DNA from: Nitzschia sp. DOCU1
Lineage: Eukaryota; Bacillariophyta; Bacillariophyceae; Bacillariales; Bacillariaceae
Assembly: GCA_951394045.1 (NCBI GenBank)
Contig: OX595986.1
Coordinates: 1,798,001 to 1,862,000, forward strand
Reading direction: 5' to 3'
DNA: 64,000 nt
Of this stretch, positions 25,291 through 35,687 are shown one piece after another. The first letter of the stretch is position 1. Every line of letters starts with the position of its first letter. The translations under genes and the position numbers were made by a program. Under the pieces are notes generated by a model. That model saw only the letters and a list, made by a program, of their open reading frames with translations. It ran no database searches and had not been told where the DNA came from.

Positions 25291-28200
25291 ATGTCCTACG
25301 GATCCATCGCGACCAATGATGATGGGTCATTGCGTCGTGATGACGGCAACACGGCCGACGAGACGGCTCGACTGTTACCTGTCCAGACGTCGCAATATCC
25401 AAATCAAGAAACGTGTGGTCTCTGGTCCAAACTCGTCTTTGGCTGGATGGAGATTTTATTAAAGCTGGGCAACACCAAGAAGAAATTGGATCCTGAAGAT
25501 TTACATTTGTTTCCCTTGCCCGCCGATTGCGGCACGGACCACTTATCACTAGCCTTTGAAAAGGCTTGGCTCGTAGAGCTTCAAACCAAAAATCCATCCT
25601 TGACTCGGGCCTTGTATCGGGCCTTTGGATTCGACTTTGTCGTGGGCGGTTTTTGTTTGAAATTGATTCACGATTCCGCCCAATTTGTCGGCCCTCAAGT
25701 CCTCAATGGGATTATTCATTTTCTACAAGACAAGGATGCTCCTTTATCACAAGGATTATGGTTGACATGTGCCATGACACTTTCTCAATTGACCATGAGC
25801 TTTTGTTTGAGACATTACTTTTTCAAATGTTACAAATTTGGACTCCGCGTCCGAACCGCCGTCGTGGTGGCCGTGTACAAAAAAGCACTGGTGTTGAGTT
25901 CGGGAGAACGCTATACAAGAAGTTTGGGAGAAATTACCAATCTCATGAGCATTGATGCACAACGCCTACAGGATTTGACAACCTATTTGCATGCCGTGTG
26001 GTACAGTTTTTATCAAATTATATTGGCCTTGTATTTTTTGTGGCAGCAGTTGGGCCCGAGTTGTTTGGGTGGTGTGGCGGTCATTTTGATCATGATGCCC
26101 GTGACAAAGACGGTAGCAAAGTGGATGGGATCATTGCAAAAACGATTAATGGTATCCAAGGATCGGCGGGTCGAACTCAGCAGTGAAGTTTTGGGATCCA
26201 TGCAGATTGTCAAGTTGCAAGCATGGGAAGGACCCTTTATGGATTGAATCACTCAATTGCGCGACGAAGAGCTCTATCGCCTTCGGAACTACATTGTAGC
26301 AAACTCGTTTTCCATTATGCTCTGGAATGCAGTGCCACTGGCAGGTAAGTGCCTCGAGCAGCTTTGACTCTTGCATATTTGCTTGCCGGGACATCATCAT
26401 TCTCACTGACGGATTGTGCTCCTTAGTTGCTCTTTCCGTCTTTGCCACCTACGTTCTGACTGGTCATGACTTGGAGGTATCCAGAGCTCTGACGGCTCTG
26501 GCCTTGTTTGATCTGTTGCGGTTTCCGCTCTTTATGCTTCCTGATGTTATCAATCGCATGGTCGAGGCGGGCATTTCACTTTCGCGTGTCCGATCCTTTT
26601 TGCTCTGCGAGGAGCACAAGAGCATGGAGCGAGGACATCTCGATGATATTGGAATCAAAATGACCAATGTTTCGTGTGCCTATGAAAGCAAAAAGCCAAG
26701 AATCGATGATCCTAATCCATTGGCAAAGGATCTTTTGGAAAAGAGTTGGGAGATTTCATTGCTCAAATCGCAGCTGGAGGAAGCGACTGCCAAAATTCAA
26801 GGATTGACAGTATCCAAGAAAGCAAAGACGTTGGACGAAGACCCAATAGAGTCTCCGGTGGGTGCGACCATGGGGAGCTTATTGTGTTTGAAGCGAGTCA
26901 ACTTGGAGGTCAAGCCCGGAGAGCTTGTTGCTGTTGTCGGGAGCGTAGGATGCGGTAAAAGCAGCCTGTTGAATGCCATTCTTGGAGAAGTGCGAGAACT
27001 CGCTGGGAGGACTGAAGTCCAGGGAAAGCTTGCCTTTTTCTCGCAGAATCCTTTTATATTGAATGCCACTCTCAAGTCAAACATCCTTTTCAGTCATGTG
27101 GACGAACCGGTGGACAAAGAAAAATATCAACGTTCTCTAGAATGCTGTGCCCTCAAGCCCGATTTAGGTACGCAAGCTTTGTCTGCTAGTTGTCAGTGAA
27201 TGTTGCCAGCACTGACCCAATTCAAATAAAACAGCCGTTCTGCCCGCAGGCGACCAAACGGAGATTGGTGAAAAGGGCATCACACTGAGTGGAGGTCAAA
27301 AAGCTCGTGTCGCTTTGGCAAGAGCCGTTTACCACCGAGCGGACATCTCTTTGATCGACGACGCTCTTTCGGCTGTGGATGCCCATGTCGCCAAACATCT
27401 TTTCGAGGAGTGCATTGTCAAAGAGCTGCTCGAAGGGTCCGATGGGAAACGGGCAGTGTTCCTCGCCACCAATGCATTGCAATATTTGAGCCATCGGCAA
27501 GTCAACAAAATCATCGTGATCCAGGACGGTCGGATCGTGGAACAAGGCACATATTCGGAATTGTCGAAGAACAAAAATTCTCTATTTTCTTCCTTCTTGA
27601 TGGTGTTGGACGAAACTGGAATGTCGAGCGACGCCATGCCTGAAATCGAAGCTGGGCTGCCAATGGAAGGCAAACCACAAAGAAGGCAATCAATCGAGGA
27701 GACGCAATTCAAGGAGAATGAGAACGACCCGAAACTGAAAGCTCAAGGGTCGAAGCTTATGACAGTAGAGGAGCGATCGCAGGGTCACGTGCATCTTTCC
27801 GTTTATCTTGCATGGTCAAAAGCGGCTGGTGGGACTTGGTTGCCGGCTGTACTTCTTATCGCCTACGGTTTAGTCGAGTGTATTCAGGTGGGAAGCAAAT
27901 GGTGGCTCACTTATTGGTCCAATCATGGGACCGTCGACACACAGATTTACTTCCTGTCGATCTACGCTGTGAGTATTATTCCCGATGCTTTTCGTCGCTT
28001 CGGGGGGAACATTCTGTCTCACCGCCTTGCGATCAATACCTACAGGCTATCAATCTTGCATCGGTTGTGGCTCTTTTCCTCCGGCTTCTGTTTTTGATGA
28101 TATGCGGGCTTCGAGCAGCTCGCAGCGTAAGTACAGAAAGTTTCCGCCCCCCTGGTTGCCTTGTAAAAGATCTCACCGCAGTATTGCAGCTTTTCAATGA

Positions 28201-29972
28201 GCTTTTGCAGGTCGTTCTCCACGCACCTATGTCGTTTTTTGATACAACGCCGATTGGGCGTATCGTCAATCGGTTTAGCAAAGGTGAGAACTCGCCACTT
28301 CTTTATTGATTTTTACTCGGTGGCTCACGAGACTCTTTAGACATATACACGGTGGACGAACAGCTTATGATGGCGCTACGAAGTTACCTGTCAACGCTTA
28401 TGGCCGTTTGCTCTACCGTTGTCGTCGTTTCTGCTGTGACTCCCATGTTTGCTTTGTGCCTTATTCCCATCATTATCTACTACATCTACCAACAACAGTT
28501 CTTCACGGTAAGAGCCCGTTAGTCAGAGCAATAATTCATATGTGTTGGTTGGTTCATTTGGTTCCTCGTTGCGCAGATGACGTACCGGGAACTCAAACGG
28601 CTCGACTCAGTCAATCGGAGCCCCATTTATGCGTTGTTGGGCGAAACGATCGACGGGGTAGCTACGATCAGAGCCTACGCAGCAGAATCAACCCTCGTGC
28701 GCCGACTGACAACGATGCTGGATCTACAACAGGTGCGTTATTTTTATTTTCTTGGTTTCCTCTTGCAGGCGATCTCTGACGCCTACGAATGTCTTTTAGA
28801 ACGCGTATTACCTTTTGTGCGTCGCACAATGCTGGCTCGCAGTCAGACTTGAGTTTGTGGGAACTGTCATCATCAGTCTCGCATGTATTTGTTCTGTTGT
28901 TCAACACCCGTTTCGGGGCGGGGATGCGACTTTTGCCGGCCTGGCAGGGCTTTCGATTTCTTTTGCGCTCTCTACAACGCAGGCGCTCAACTGGACTGTG
29001 CGGATGGCGTCCGATCTGGAGGCTGGCATGGTTGCAGTGGAGAGGGTGAGAGAGTATTGCAAGATTGAAACTGAAGCTGCACATTCGACTCCAGAGGACG
29101 CGAAGTTGCCACCAAGTTGGCCGTCGGGTGGTCAGATTATGTTCAAAGGGGCGAAGTTGCGATATCGGGCGGGCCTTCCACTTGTTCTCAAAGGTTTGGA
29201 TATCGTCATCCCTGCCAAGGCCAAAGTCGGGGTCGTAGGTCGAACTGGAGCAGGTACGTTTCCTATTCCGCTCCCTGCGCGCTTTGTTTCTTGCTCTCAA
29301 TCTAATGATTGCTTTTTATGAACAAAAGGAAAGTCTACTCTGATGCTCGCTCTCCTACGGATTGTTGAGTTGGATTCGGGGGAGATATCTATTGACGGAG
29401 TAGATATCAAGAAACTTGGTCTTACCAAACTGAGGAGCAATATTGCCGTGATTCCTCAGGATCCGGTTCTGTTCAGCGGATCCGTTAGAACAAACTTGGA
29501 CCCCTTTAACGAGTATTCTGACGACAAGTTGATGGATGTTCTCACCAGAGTCGGGCTGGTCGGTGGCAGTGCATCGGCGTCATCAAGTAGTCTCACTTCA
29601 ATGGCTGTTTGCCACGTCCAATCGCTATCTGACCCAGTCAAGGAAGGTGGCAGCAACTTTAGTGTTGGACAGCGCCAGTTGCTTGTGATTGCTCGCGCTT
29701 TGCTCTGTGGGGCTTCCATTGTTATCATGGACGAGGCAACGGCAGCCGTGGATGGACCGACCGACGCGAGAATCCAGAAAGTTATGCGTGACGAATTCGT
29801 CGATGCTACATGCCTCACCGTGGCCCATCGTTTGAATACCATCATGGATAGCGATCTGATCCTCGTGATGGGCGACGGCCGAGTTGAAGAGTTCGACACG
29901 CCCAAGGCACTTCTTTCAAGGGGAGGCATGTTTCGCGATCTTGTCCGGGCTGCATCGAGCGACTTACAATGA
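25291..29972 (+). CDS. ABC transporter subfamily C (MRP-like), interrupted by one in-frame stop
   Basis: Nine exons: 25291-26344, 26427-27167, 27235-27968, 28046-28126, 28190-28283, 28341-28507, 28577-28732, 28800-29253 and 29329-29972. All introns are GT-AG and all joins keep frame. The product would be about 1374 residues in the order TMD1-NBD1-TMD2-NBD2. NBD1 has Walker [10 protein letters not shown], signature LSGGQKAR and Walker [12 protein letters not shown]2 has Walker [31 protein letters not shown] and the switch His in [12 protein letters not shown] proteins export glutathione or other conjugates, often into the vacuole. Codon 319 is TGA (26245-26247) inside TMD1, where the flanking [14 protein letters not shown] suggests an ancestral CGA Arg. 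No splice site could remove it. The gene is either a very recent pseudogene, a null allele, or carries a sequence error. Confidence 0.88.
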
Positions 29973-30192
29973 TGATTTGTATCAGAGATAGGTCGATTCT
30001 CTTGCATCTGATAGTCAACCCAGCGGACCAGCTACACCGAAATACTGCCACTACGACCAGGTACTTTCCATAGACACTTTTAAATGTGCAGGCTCGTTAA
30101 TAGCGCTGATGATCCCAAAAGTCCAACGGGTCCATTGGCTTGAGCCTGCTGGGCGGCAATCTTGTTCGGTGGCTTTACCGGGATTTCAACAT

Positions 30193-30223
30193 TAGAATGG
30201 TCGTGTTCCGGTCGACCATTCTA
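30193..30223. repeat. perfect 11-base inverted repeat
   Basis: TAGAATGGTCG (30193-30203) and its complement CGACCATTCTA (30213-30223) flank a 9-base loop. It lies about 220 bases past the ABCC stop, too far for an ordinary 3' element. Its function is unknown. Confidence 0.5.
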
Positions 30224-30403
30224 GTATACAATAGCTTTACGAAAAGAGACAGCCATTTTTCGTTGCTTTTACTTTGGAGCACAAAAAGAGGATCGGAGGC
30301 TTATGAAGTTAATTCAATAGTAACGAAGTCTCATCTCGTACTATTTACGACGAATAGTCAATGTACGACCTATTGGACTGCCAACCCCATTCTATGACGA
30401 ACG

Positions 30404-30559
30404 AGGCTCAAAGATTTGTGGCCTTGTGAGGCTCTTTTGAACACCATTATTTTCATGGTACATTTAGACTTGCACTCCACAAAAAGAGACCGGGTTAAAT
30501 GGAAGAAGAGGTACCCGGAGGTAGATTTTAGGGGCCACACATCCTACCAAAACATCTCG
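30404..30559 (+). repeat. dispersed repeat fragment, copy A
   Basis: A 36-base block (30404-30439) matches 32084-32119 at 31 positions in direct orientation. A 31-base block (30529-30559) matches 32028-31998 at 26 positions in inverted orientation, with identical internal spacing. Both blocks are open in copy A and would encode PCEALL and RGHTS peptides, so the source may have been protein-coding. No transposon family was recognised. Confidence 0.5.
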
Positions 30560-31997
30560 CGCCCGTGACTGCCATTTGTTCACGAATAGTGTTAATCAAA
30601 GTAGTCCACCTTGGCATCTTATTTTCGGGCGCGAACTTGTTCTTGCACGATGACAACACGAAAAGGAATTCGTTCCATTGACCATGGCAATGGTCGGATC
30701 ACCATATCTTCATCAATAGGCCGTATCATTTCGACCGCGTTTAGACATAGATCCAAAACATATCAATAGACCATCCTGCAAAAGGAGTTGAAATGTCAGG
30801 CCCTCTAAGCGTCAAAATCGGTGTAGTAGCAGACGCCATGGTACATTTGAAAACGCTTGCCACCAATGCAACATTCCGAGACAAGTGGATGCCGCCAGAA
30901 GCATGGGCAAAGGCGCTAGATGTGAAATAAGGTGTGTTCTGACAAGACAGTTTGCAAGTCTTTGAATCGAATTGTTGAAGATGGAGGTGGTGTATTCCGT
31001 GACCACGACAATGGCTTTGTATATATTGCGCGTGCACAACATCACATTTTGAAACCTGGCAAGACAACGAATCAAAGAATGTATTTCTATTCTATGTTCT
31101 TGTTCTTTCTATCGGGATAGTAAAGAACTGTACTGTCAGCAGCAACAATGATGACTACTTTTAGCTAGTAGTGACAGCTATGTATTGTCCCATTCCATTA
31201 TATTTGTTGTGGCGACACCCTCCTACCACTTGTTGATGTAGGCCGCAAATTGTTCCATCGACATCCGAATTGTATCTTCTAGTATCAATTGACAACGCCA
31301 TGCCAAGTCTCGTAAGGATCCATGTTCCAAAAACTACTAGCCAAGTATCGTCCAGTTTTACCACCCGAAGTAGTAGCCGTTTGAAGAGCACATTGCAAAG
31401 GTAGCTGCACCTTGCCACTCCCTCACTGCGGACCAGACGTGACCTCGTGCAATGCCACTTTAATTCCTTTCGGCTTTCGGACGGAAATGCCAGCAATTCA
31501 TTGATGCAAGGACAACCCGTCGTCGAATCGCCCCTGGAAGTTGAGAGCGCCATTCCAAAGTTGTGACTCCGGCAATGCTGTTTGCATTTGCATTCCTTTC
31601 TTCGTATTGTTGTCTGCGTCGTTTGCCTGCACAAGTAGTTTGTAGACGTCCTAAACCGACCTATTGAGATTGCAATTGCTGAATCATGGATTGCTGCTCC
31701 AAATTGGACGCAAAGAGAGCAACACCGGCGGTGTCTCGACTGGAACTGCGGCTTCTTTCAAGCACTTTTGAAGCGTAGGATGAAGAGGAACTGCATTAAA
31801 GGTTGGCATGATAGCAGCAAATGGGAGGACAAGATGACAACCGATTGTGAATCGAAGTGCATCTCGATGCGATGATGCATTTTGTCAACGTCGTTTTCGC
31901 CACATACGTCAGTCTTTTTGTTGTTCGGATGGGTCTAACCGGCATTCGAATGTGTCGATCATTGCCATGGCGTACGCGCGCGCGTGCACGCCCGATT

Positions 31998-32119
31998 CGA
32001 GATGTTTCTACGGGATGTGTGGCCCCTAGATTTTTCAGATTTCTTCCGACTTGCTGGACTACATACCCGTTGGTGACGCCATCAGGCTCAAGAAGTGGCG
32101 GCCTTGTGAGGCTCTTTTG
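31998..32119. repeat. dispersed repeat fragment, copy B (rearranged)
   Basis: It carries the same two blocks as the copy at 30404-30559, but one is inverted relative to the other (31998-32028 inverted, 32084-32119 direct). This implies an inversion or separate insertions, then decay. It ends about 230 bases upstream of the dehydrogenase start. Confidence 0.5.
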
Positions 32120-32349
32120 TACACGATGCATGAGTGTCAAACTGCGCATTTGATTTTCATATGCGAAATGCGCTGCGCAATTGATTTTTGCGCAAATGGA
32201 TTTTTTCGGAAATCCAATGCGCACCAATCAGATCACAGTGCCGATCGATAGAAGCCAAGCTTGTTGCACTCATCACGCTCGTCCCATTTTAATTCTTTGC
32301 ATTGTCTACGATTATGTTTTAATCTCCCGTCGGCGGTGCAGACAGTACC

Positions 32350-33315
32350 ATGGGTGACAGTAGAAGCGTATTGCAAGTGCGTACCTTTCTCCTTTTGATA
32401 ATTCATATGGGTCTCTTTGGCAACGTCGAAGTCCGCGCATTGGCCGGGAAAACAGCTCTGGTCACGGGGTCGACCGATGGCATCGGACTCGTGACCGCCC
32501 AGAATCTCGCGGCAAATGGTTTCAACGTGCTTATCCATGGGAGAGATCAACGAAGAATCGACTCTGCGGTGAATGAAGTTCTGTCCTTTCAAAAGAATCG
32601 TTCCAGCTCTACGTCGTCGGTGATTGCGCTACCACCCCGGGATCTCTCCTCTGTGACGGAATCCGAAAAGCTTGCCAGCGACGTACTAGCCGTGTGCCGA
32701 GAACGAGATTTGAACTTGCAAGTCTTGATGAACAATGCTGGAGTATATTCCAAAGATTTTGTCCTTTCTTCCGAGGGACTCGAGCTGACGTTTGCCGTCA
32801 ACGTTGTGGCAACCTTTGTCATCACATCGCTTTTGTTGGACAAACTACTGGAATCAGAAAAGAGTCGAATAGTAATCGCTTCTTCTATTTCACAATGTGG
32901 AAGAATTCGGGATTGGGATGATCTTTCGTACGGCAAACGAAGCTACAGTGCACATGGTGCCTACAGCGAATCCAAACTACTGGACGCAATGTTAACTATA
33001 GAATTCGCGGATCGACTGAAGAAGGCGGGCCTGGGCCCTGAAAGAATCACTTGCAACTGCCTTGATCCCGGCACAGTGAATACGAAGATGCTCCTGGCCG
33101 GCTGGGGACGAATTGGCATTGAGGTCGAAGACGCTTTGGATGAAACTTGGCTTTGTTCAAGTCCCGAGGTGGAGGGAGTTACCGGACAATACTTCACATA
33201 TCAGTCCCCGCGCAGAGCTTCGAGTTCGGCTTACGACGAAAAGGAACGTGGGAAACTCTGGGGAATCTTGACAGGGTTGGCTCCCAATGCCGCTCAACGA
33301 TGGGAATCCTTATAA
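32350..33315 (+). CDS. short-chain dehydrogenase/reductase with N-terminal hydrophobic leader
   Basis: A single exon of 321 residues. Residues 9-30 are hydrophobic (VLQVRTFLLLIIHMGLFG) and likely a signal peptide or membrane anchor. The Rossmann fold follows: TGSTDGIG cofactor motif at 40-46, a HGRDQRR segment that favours NADP(H), MNNAG at 127-131, Ser in IASSISQCG near 179, and the catalytic pair Tyr205-Lys209 in AYSESK. The order and the DPGTVNTKM segment match retinol-dehydrogenase/WWOX/protochlorophyllide-reductase-like SDRs. The substrate cannot be told. Its stop is only 6 bases from the stop of the convergent protease gene. Confidence 0.9.
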   Translation: MGDSRSVLQVRTFLLLIIHMGLFGNVEVRALAGKTALVTGSTDGIGLVTAQNLAANGFNVLIHGRDQRRIDSAVNEVLSFQKNRSSSTSSVIALPPRDLSSVTESEKLASDVLAVCRERDLNLQVLMNNAGVYSKDFVLSSEGLELTFAVNVVATFVITSLLLDKLLESEKSRIVIASSISQCGRIRDWDDLSYGKRSYSAHGAYSESKLLDAMLTIEFADRLKKAGLGPERITCNCLDPGTVNTKMLLAGWGRIGIEVEDALDETWLCSSPEVEGVTGQYFTYQSPRRASSSAYDEKERGKLWGILTGLAPNAAQRWESL

Positions 33316-33321
33316 TAAATC

Positions 33322-34831
33322 TTAGCGTGATCGTTCTCTCTCCTCGAGGACTTCAGCTTCCACAACTGAATCCTCTGTATCCCGACCTTGCTGAGCTTGT
33401 TCCAATCGGTATTCCTCATGGATCATTTCCCGAATTTGCAAGGTTCTATTTCGAACTCGCTGGGCTACTTCATCGAGATCCCCACCCTCCTTATCCATGA
33501 TTTCAAGTACCTCTCGTCGTTCCCGTTGAATAGTGTTCAAGATCGCTTCCACCTCCTCGGGACTGTGATTCTGCTTGAGTTGCTCTACGGCACGGTCAAA
33601 CGCCTCTTCCCAAGCAGCATGGCTTCCCGGCTGATAGCGTCCTTCCTTATCCTTCTGGAAAATTCCTCCTCCCAAAGTATTTGTCGTTTTGGCAGTCACA
33701 GCCTTTTGAAAAAGGCCTTTTGGAAGTATTCTTTGCAGCATGAATCGTTCTGCAAAGTCGATGAATGGTGTCATGATATAGTTGGGCATAAAGGCCGCGC
33801 TTCCCGCAATCTCCGCGTTCGAATGGGTCTTGGGCACGATACCCTCTATTATTCCACAAACAGCTCCATTTTTATCCAGGACTGGTCCACCGCATAATCC
33901 TTCTGGCAATGGTTCCGGCGTTGTAGCAAAGAATCGATCTCGAGTATGGAACGCTAGACTCCCCGTCTCTTGGTAGGGGTAAAAGATTCGAGTGTCCTCG
34001 TCATTCTTCTTTCCACCGTCGCTCGAACCATCGCCTTGCGTAAACTTTTCTCGATCTGCAGTATTTGGTTCCGCCACAACATAGCCGTCAAACGTGACTT
34101 GATCCCCTTTTTCATAAATCTCGTCCAAATCACGAAGATATAGAACTTCCACTCCGAGACTTTTCATGAGTTTCAGTGCCCAATCTTCTTTATTCAAATG
34201 AATAAATGCCAAATCTCTACCCTCGGGATGATGGATCGGATATGGATTCAAGGCAAACTTTCCAAGTGACTTGCCCGGGTTGTCGGGATCTAAAACTTCG
34301 AGCGCGTATTTGCTGCCGTATTTATCAAAAGAGAAGAATAGGATGAGTGGACGCCTTTTTCACACCATGCCCATCCATCACTTGGTCCAATAAACAAACA
34401 ACGTACCAATGTTCTTGTTTCACCTTACCCAGCCAGTCTTGCGGATAATAATCTTTCCAAAGAAAGGGTGCCAATACATGACTGGAACACACACAATGCA
34501 CCGTCGGTCGCGTCTCTATTGGTGCAAACTCGAGCCATCCCAAATCTTTCAACTCTCGGCTAGGACCACCGGCAGGAGTATACTTGTGATCTTGACGGTG
34601 AAGCTTCATTTTACGTTCTCGTTCATTCTTGGCCAAATGTCCATAGGGTCCTTCTTCCACGGAAGGTTCGGGAGGATCGACGGCCAGTAGAAACGCCGAA
34701 GCGCGGCTCAAGATTTCGTAGTCTTGCATGCCAAAGTCGGGCTGCTTAAAGTAGACGCTCAGAGCCAGCGATTTGATGCTGTTGCTGCGCTTGGACGACG
34801 CAGCCTTGTACAAGACTGTCGTTAATCTCAT
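33322..34831 (-). CDS. trypsin-fold peptidase with Cys in the nucleophile position
   Basis: Exons 34831-34407 and 34312-33322 give 471 residues. The 94-base intron (34406-34313) is inferred from GTACGT...GGCAG signals and restores the frame from QEH to KYALEVLDP. The N-terminus MRLTTVLYKAASSKRSN is mitochondrion-like. The peptidase region shows a candidate His in VCSSHVLAP, a candidate Asp in EGRDLAFIHL, and EGLCGGPVLDKNGAVCGIIEG, which matches the GNSGGP motif of chymotrypsin-fold enzymes but with Cys for Ser. The C-terminal 130 residues are charged helices. It could be a cysteine peptidase of the chymotrypsin fold or an inactive relative. The exact intron borders are less certain than the two exons. 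Confidence 0.65.
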
Positions 34832-35687
34832 CGTTGTAAAAGAGTTATCAATGAGAAATAAGCAAGGGAAGACTTGGATAGGATAGATGTTCAGAGTGGA
34901 AATGTTGTCTGCAGAGGCACCGTCCGTGGGAAGACAAATCCTTAAGGAAGAGGAGAGTCCAGGACAGACGGTAAAGAGGCCGGAACGACTGAAGATGCCA
35001 CTGAAATCTGCAAGGTGAGCCAACAAATACGTCTGGCCTTGCAGCGAAAGTTGGATTTCTCGCACTATCCACCATCAATCTTGGGGCCACCGGAGGGACC
35101 GAATACCCCGCGTAAAATCTGGTACAACACCTACGAAGTGACGTCAATTCGAGCGTGCATACCACGGCGCGCCAAAAACTATCGCGACAAATTGCTGGTA
35201 AACGGTTGCAAATAGTACCTCATGAACCCAGCTTCCGTGTGAAAGTATCAGGAGTCAGTAGAACAAGTTTCCATTTTAACATTCTCGGGACAATACAAAA
35301 CTTGCTCTACTGACTCCTGGTTCATTTTATGGCTTGCAGAAATGTCTCCCAACCAACGCAGGTCTACATGGCGGCCCTTTACACGGGATGACTGCTTCGA
35401 TTGGTTGAGTGTTTTATTCGAGTGAGTCGTTATCGTTATGATGAGAGTTTGGCTACGTGACTTTTGGTACATTTTCAACGCAGTAGTACTCAATTCTACG
35501 CCAGGTAGTTCGTAGAACGAAGGAAGCGGCAAAAACGCACCTACCAGGTACATCATCTTCGGACCATCCATCCATCGGAACGAGAAAACAGAAGAACGCC
35601 ATTCTTGTTCTGCAGGAGGTTCATCATATCTGGCCTCTCCAACAGAAAGGTCAGGACTACCATTTCCGACGTCGTACCACCAGGCCC
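34832..35687. other. divergent promoter region, protease gene / RuvX-like gene
   Basis: About 0.85 kb. A long minus-strand frame (35248-35778) overlaps the start of the next gene and has no recognisable features, so I treat it as chance. The main feature is a long hairpin at 35249-35319. Confidence 0.45.
35249..35319. repeat. long inverted repeat, 22-base arms with one mismatch
   Basis: Arms 35249-35270 and 35298-35319 pair at 21 of 22 positions around a 27-base loop, and a G-U pair plus one more pair could extend the stem. The left arm starts CAGGAGTCAGTAGA. It lies between two divergent genes, outside any coding region. It could be a MITE remnant, a small structured RNA or a silencing precursor. 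None of these is supported by more than the fold. Confidence 0.6.

Larger units (their letters stand above)
29973..32349. other. gene-poor 2.4-kb stretch with decayed repeat copies
   Basis: No credible coding region was found; the longest frames (31161-31634 minus, 31796-32227 minus) lack domains. It holds a hairpin at 30193-30223, two sites sharing related blocks (30404-30559 and 31998-32119), and a 22-base alternating purine-pyrimidine tract at 31970-31991. It looks like old rearranged repeat DNA. Confidence 0.5.

Noticed and set aside
26245..26247. TGA in the ABCC gene read as selenocysteine
   Set aside because: The position is an Arg site by context (CGA to TGA), ABCC transporters are not selenoproteins, and no SECIS-like structure was noticed downstream.
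31161..31634. 157-codon minus-strand open frame
   Set aside because: No domain, membrane pattern or splice partner; it is probably chance in the gene-poor stretch.
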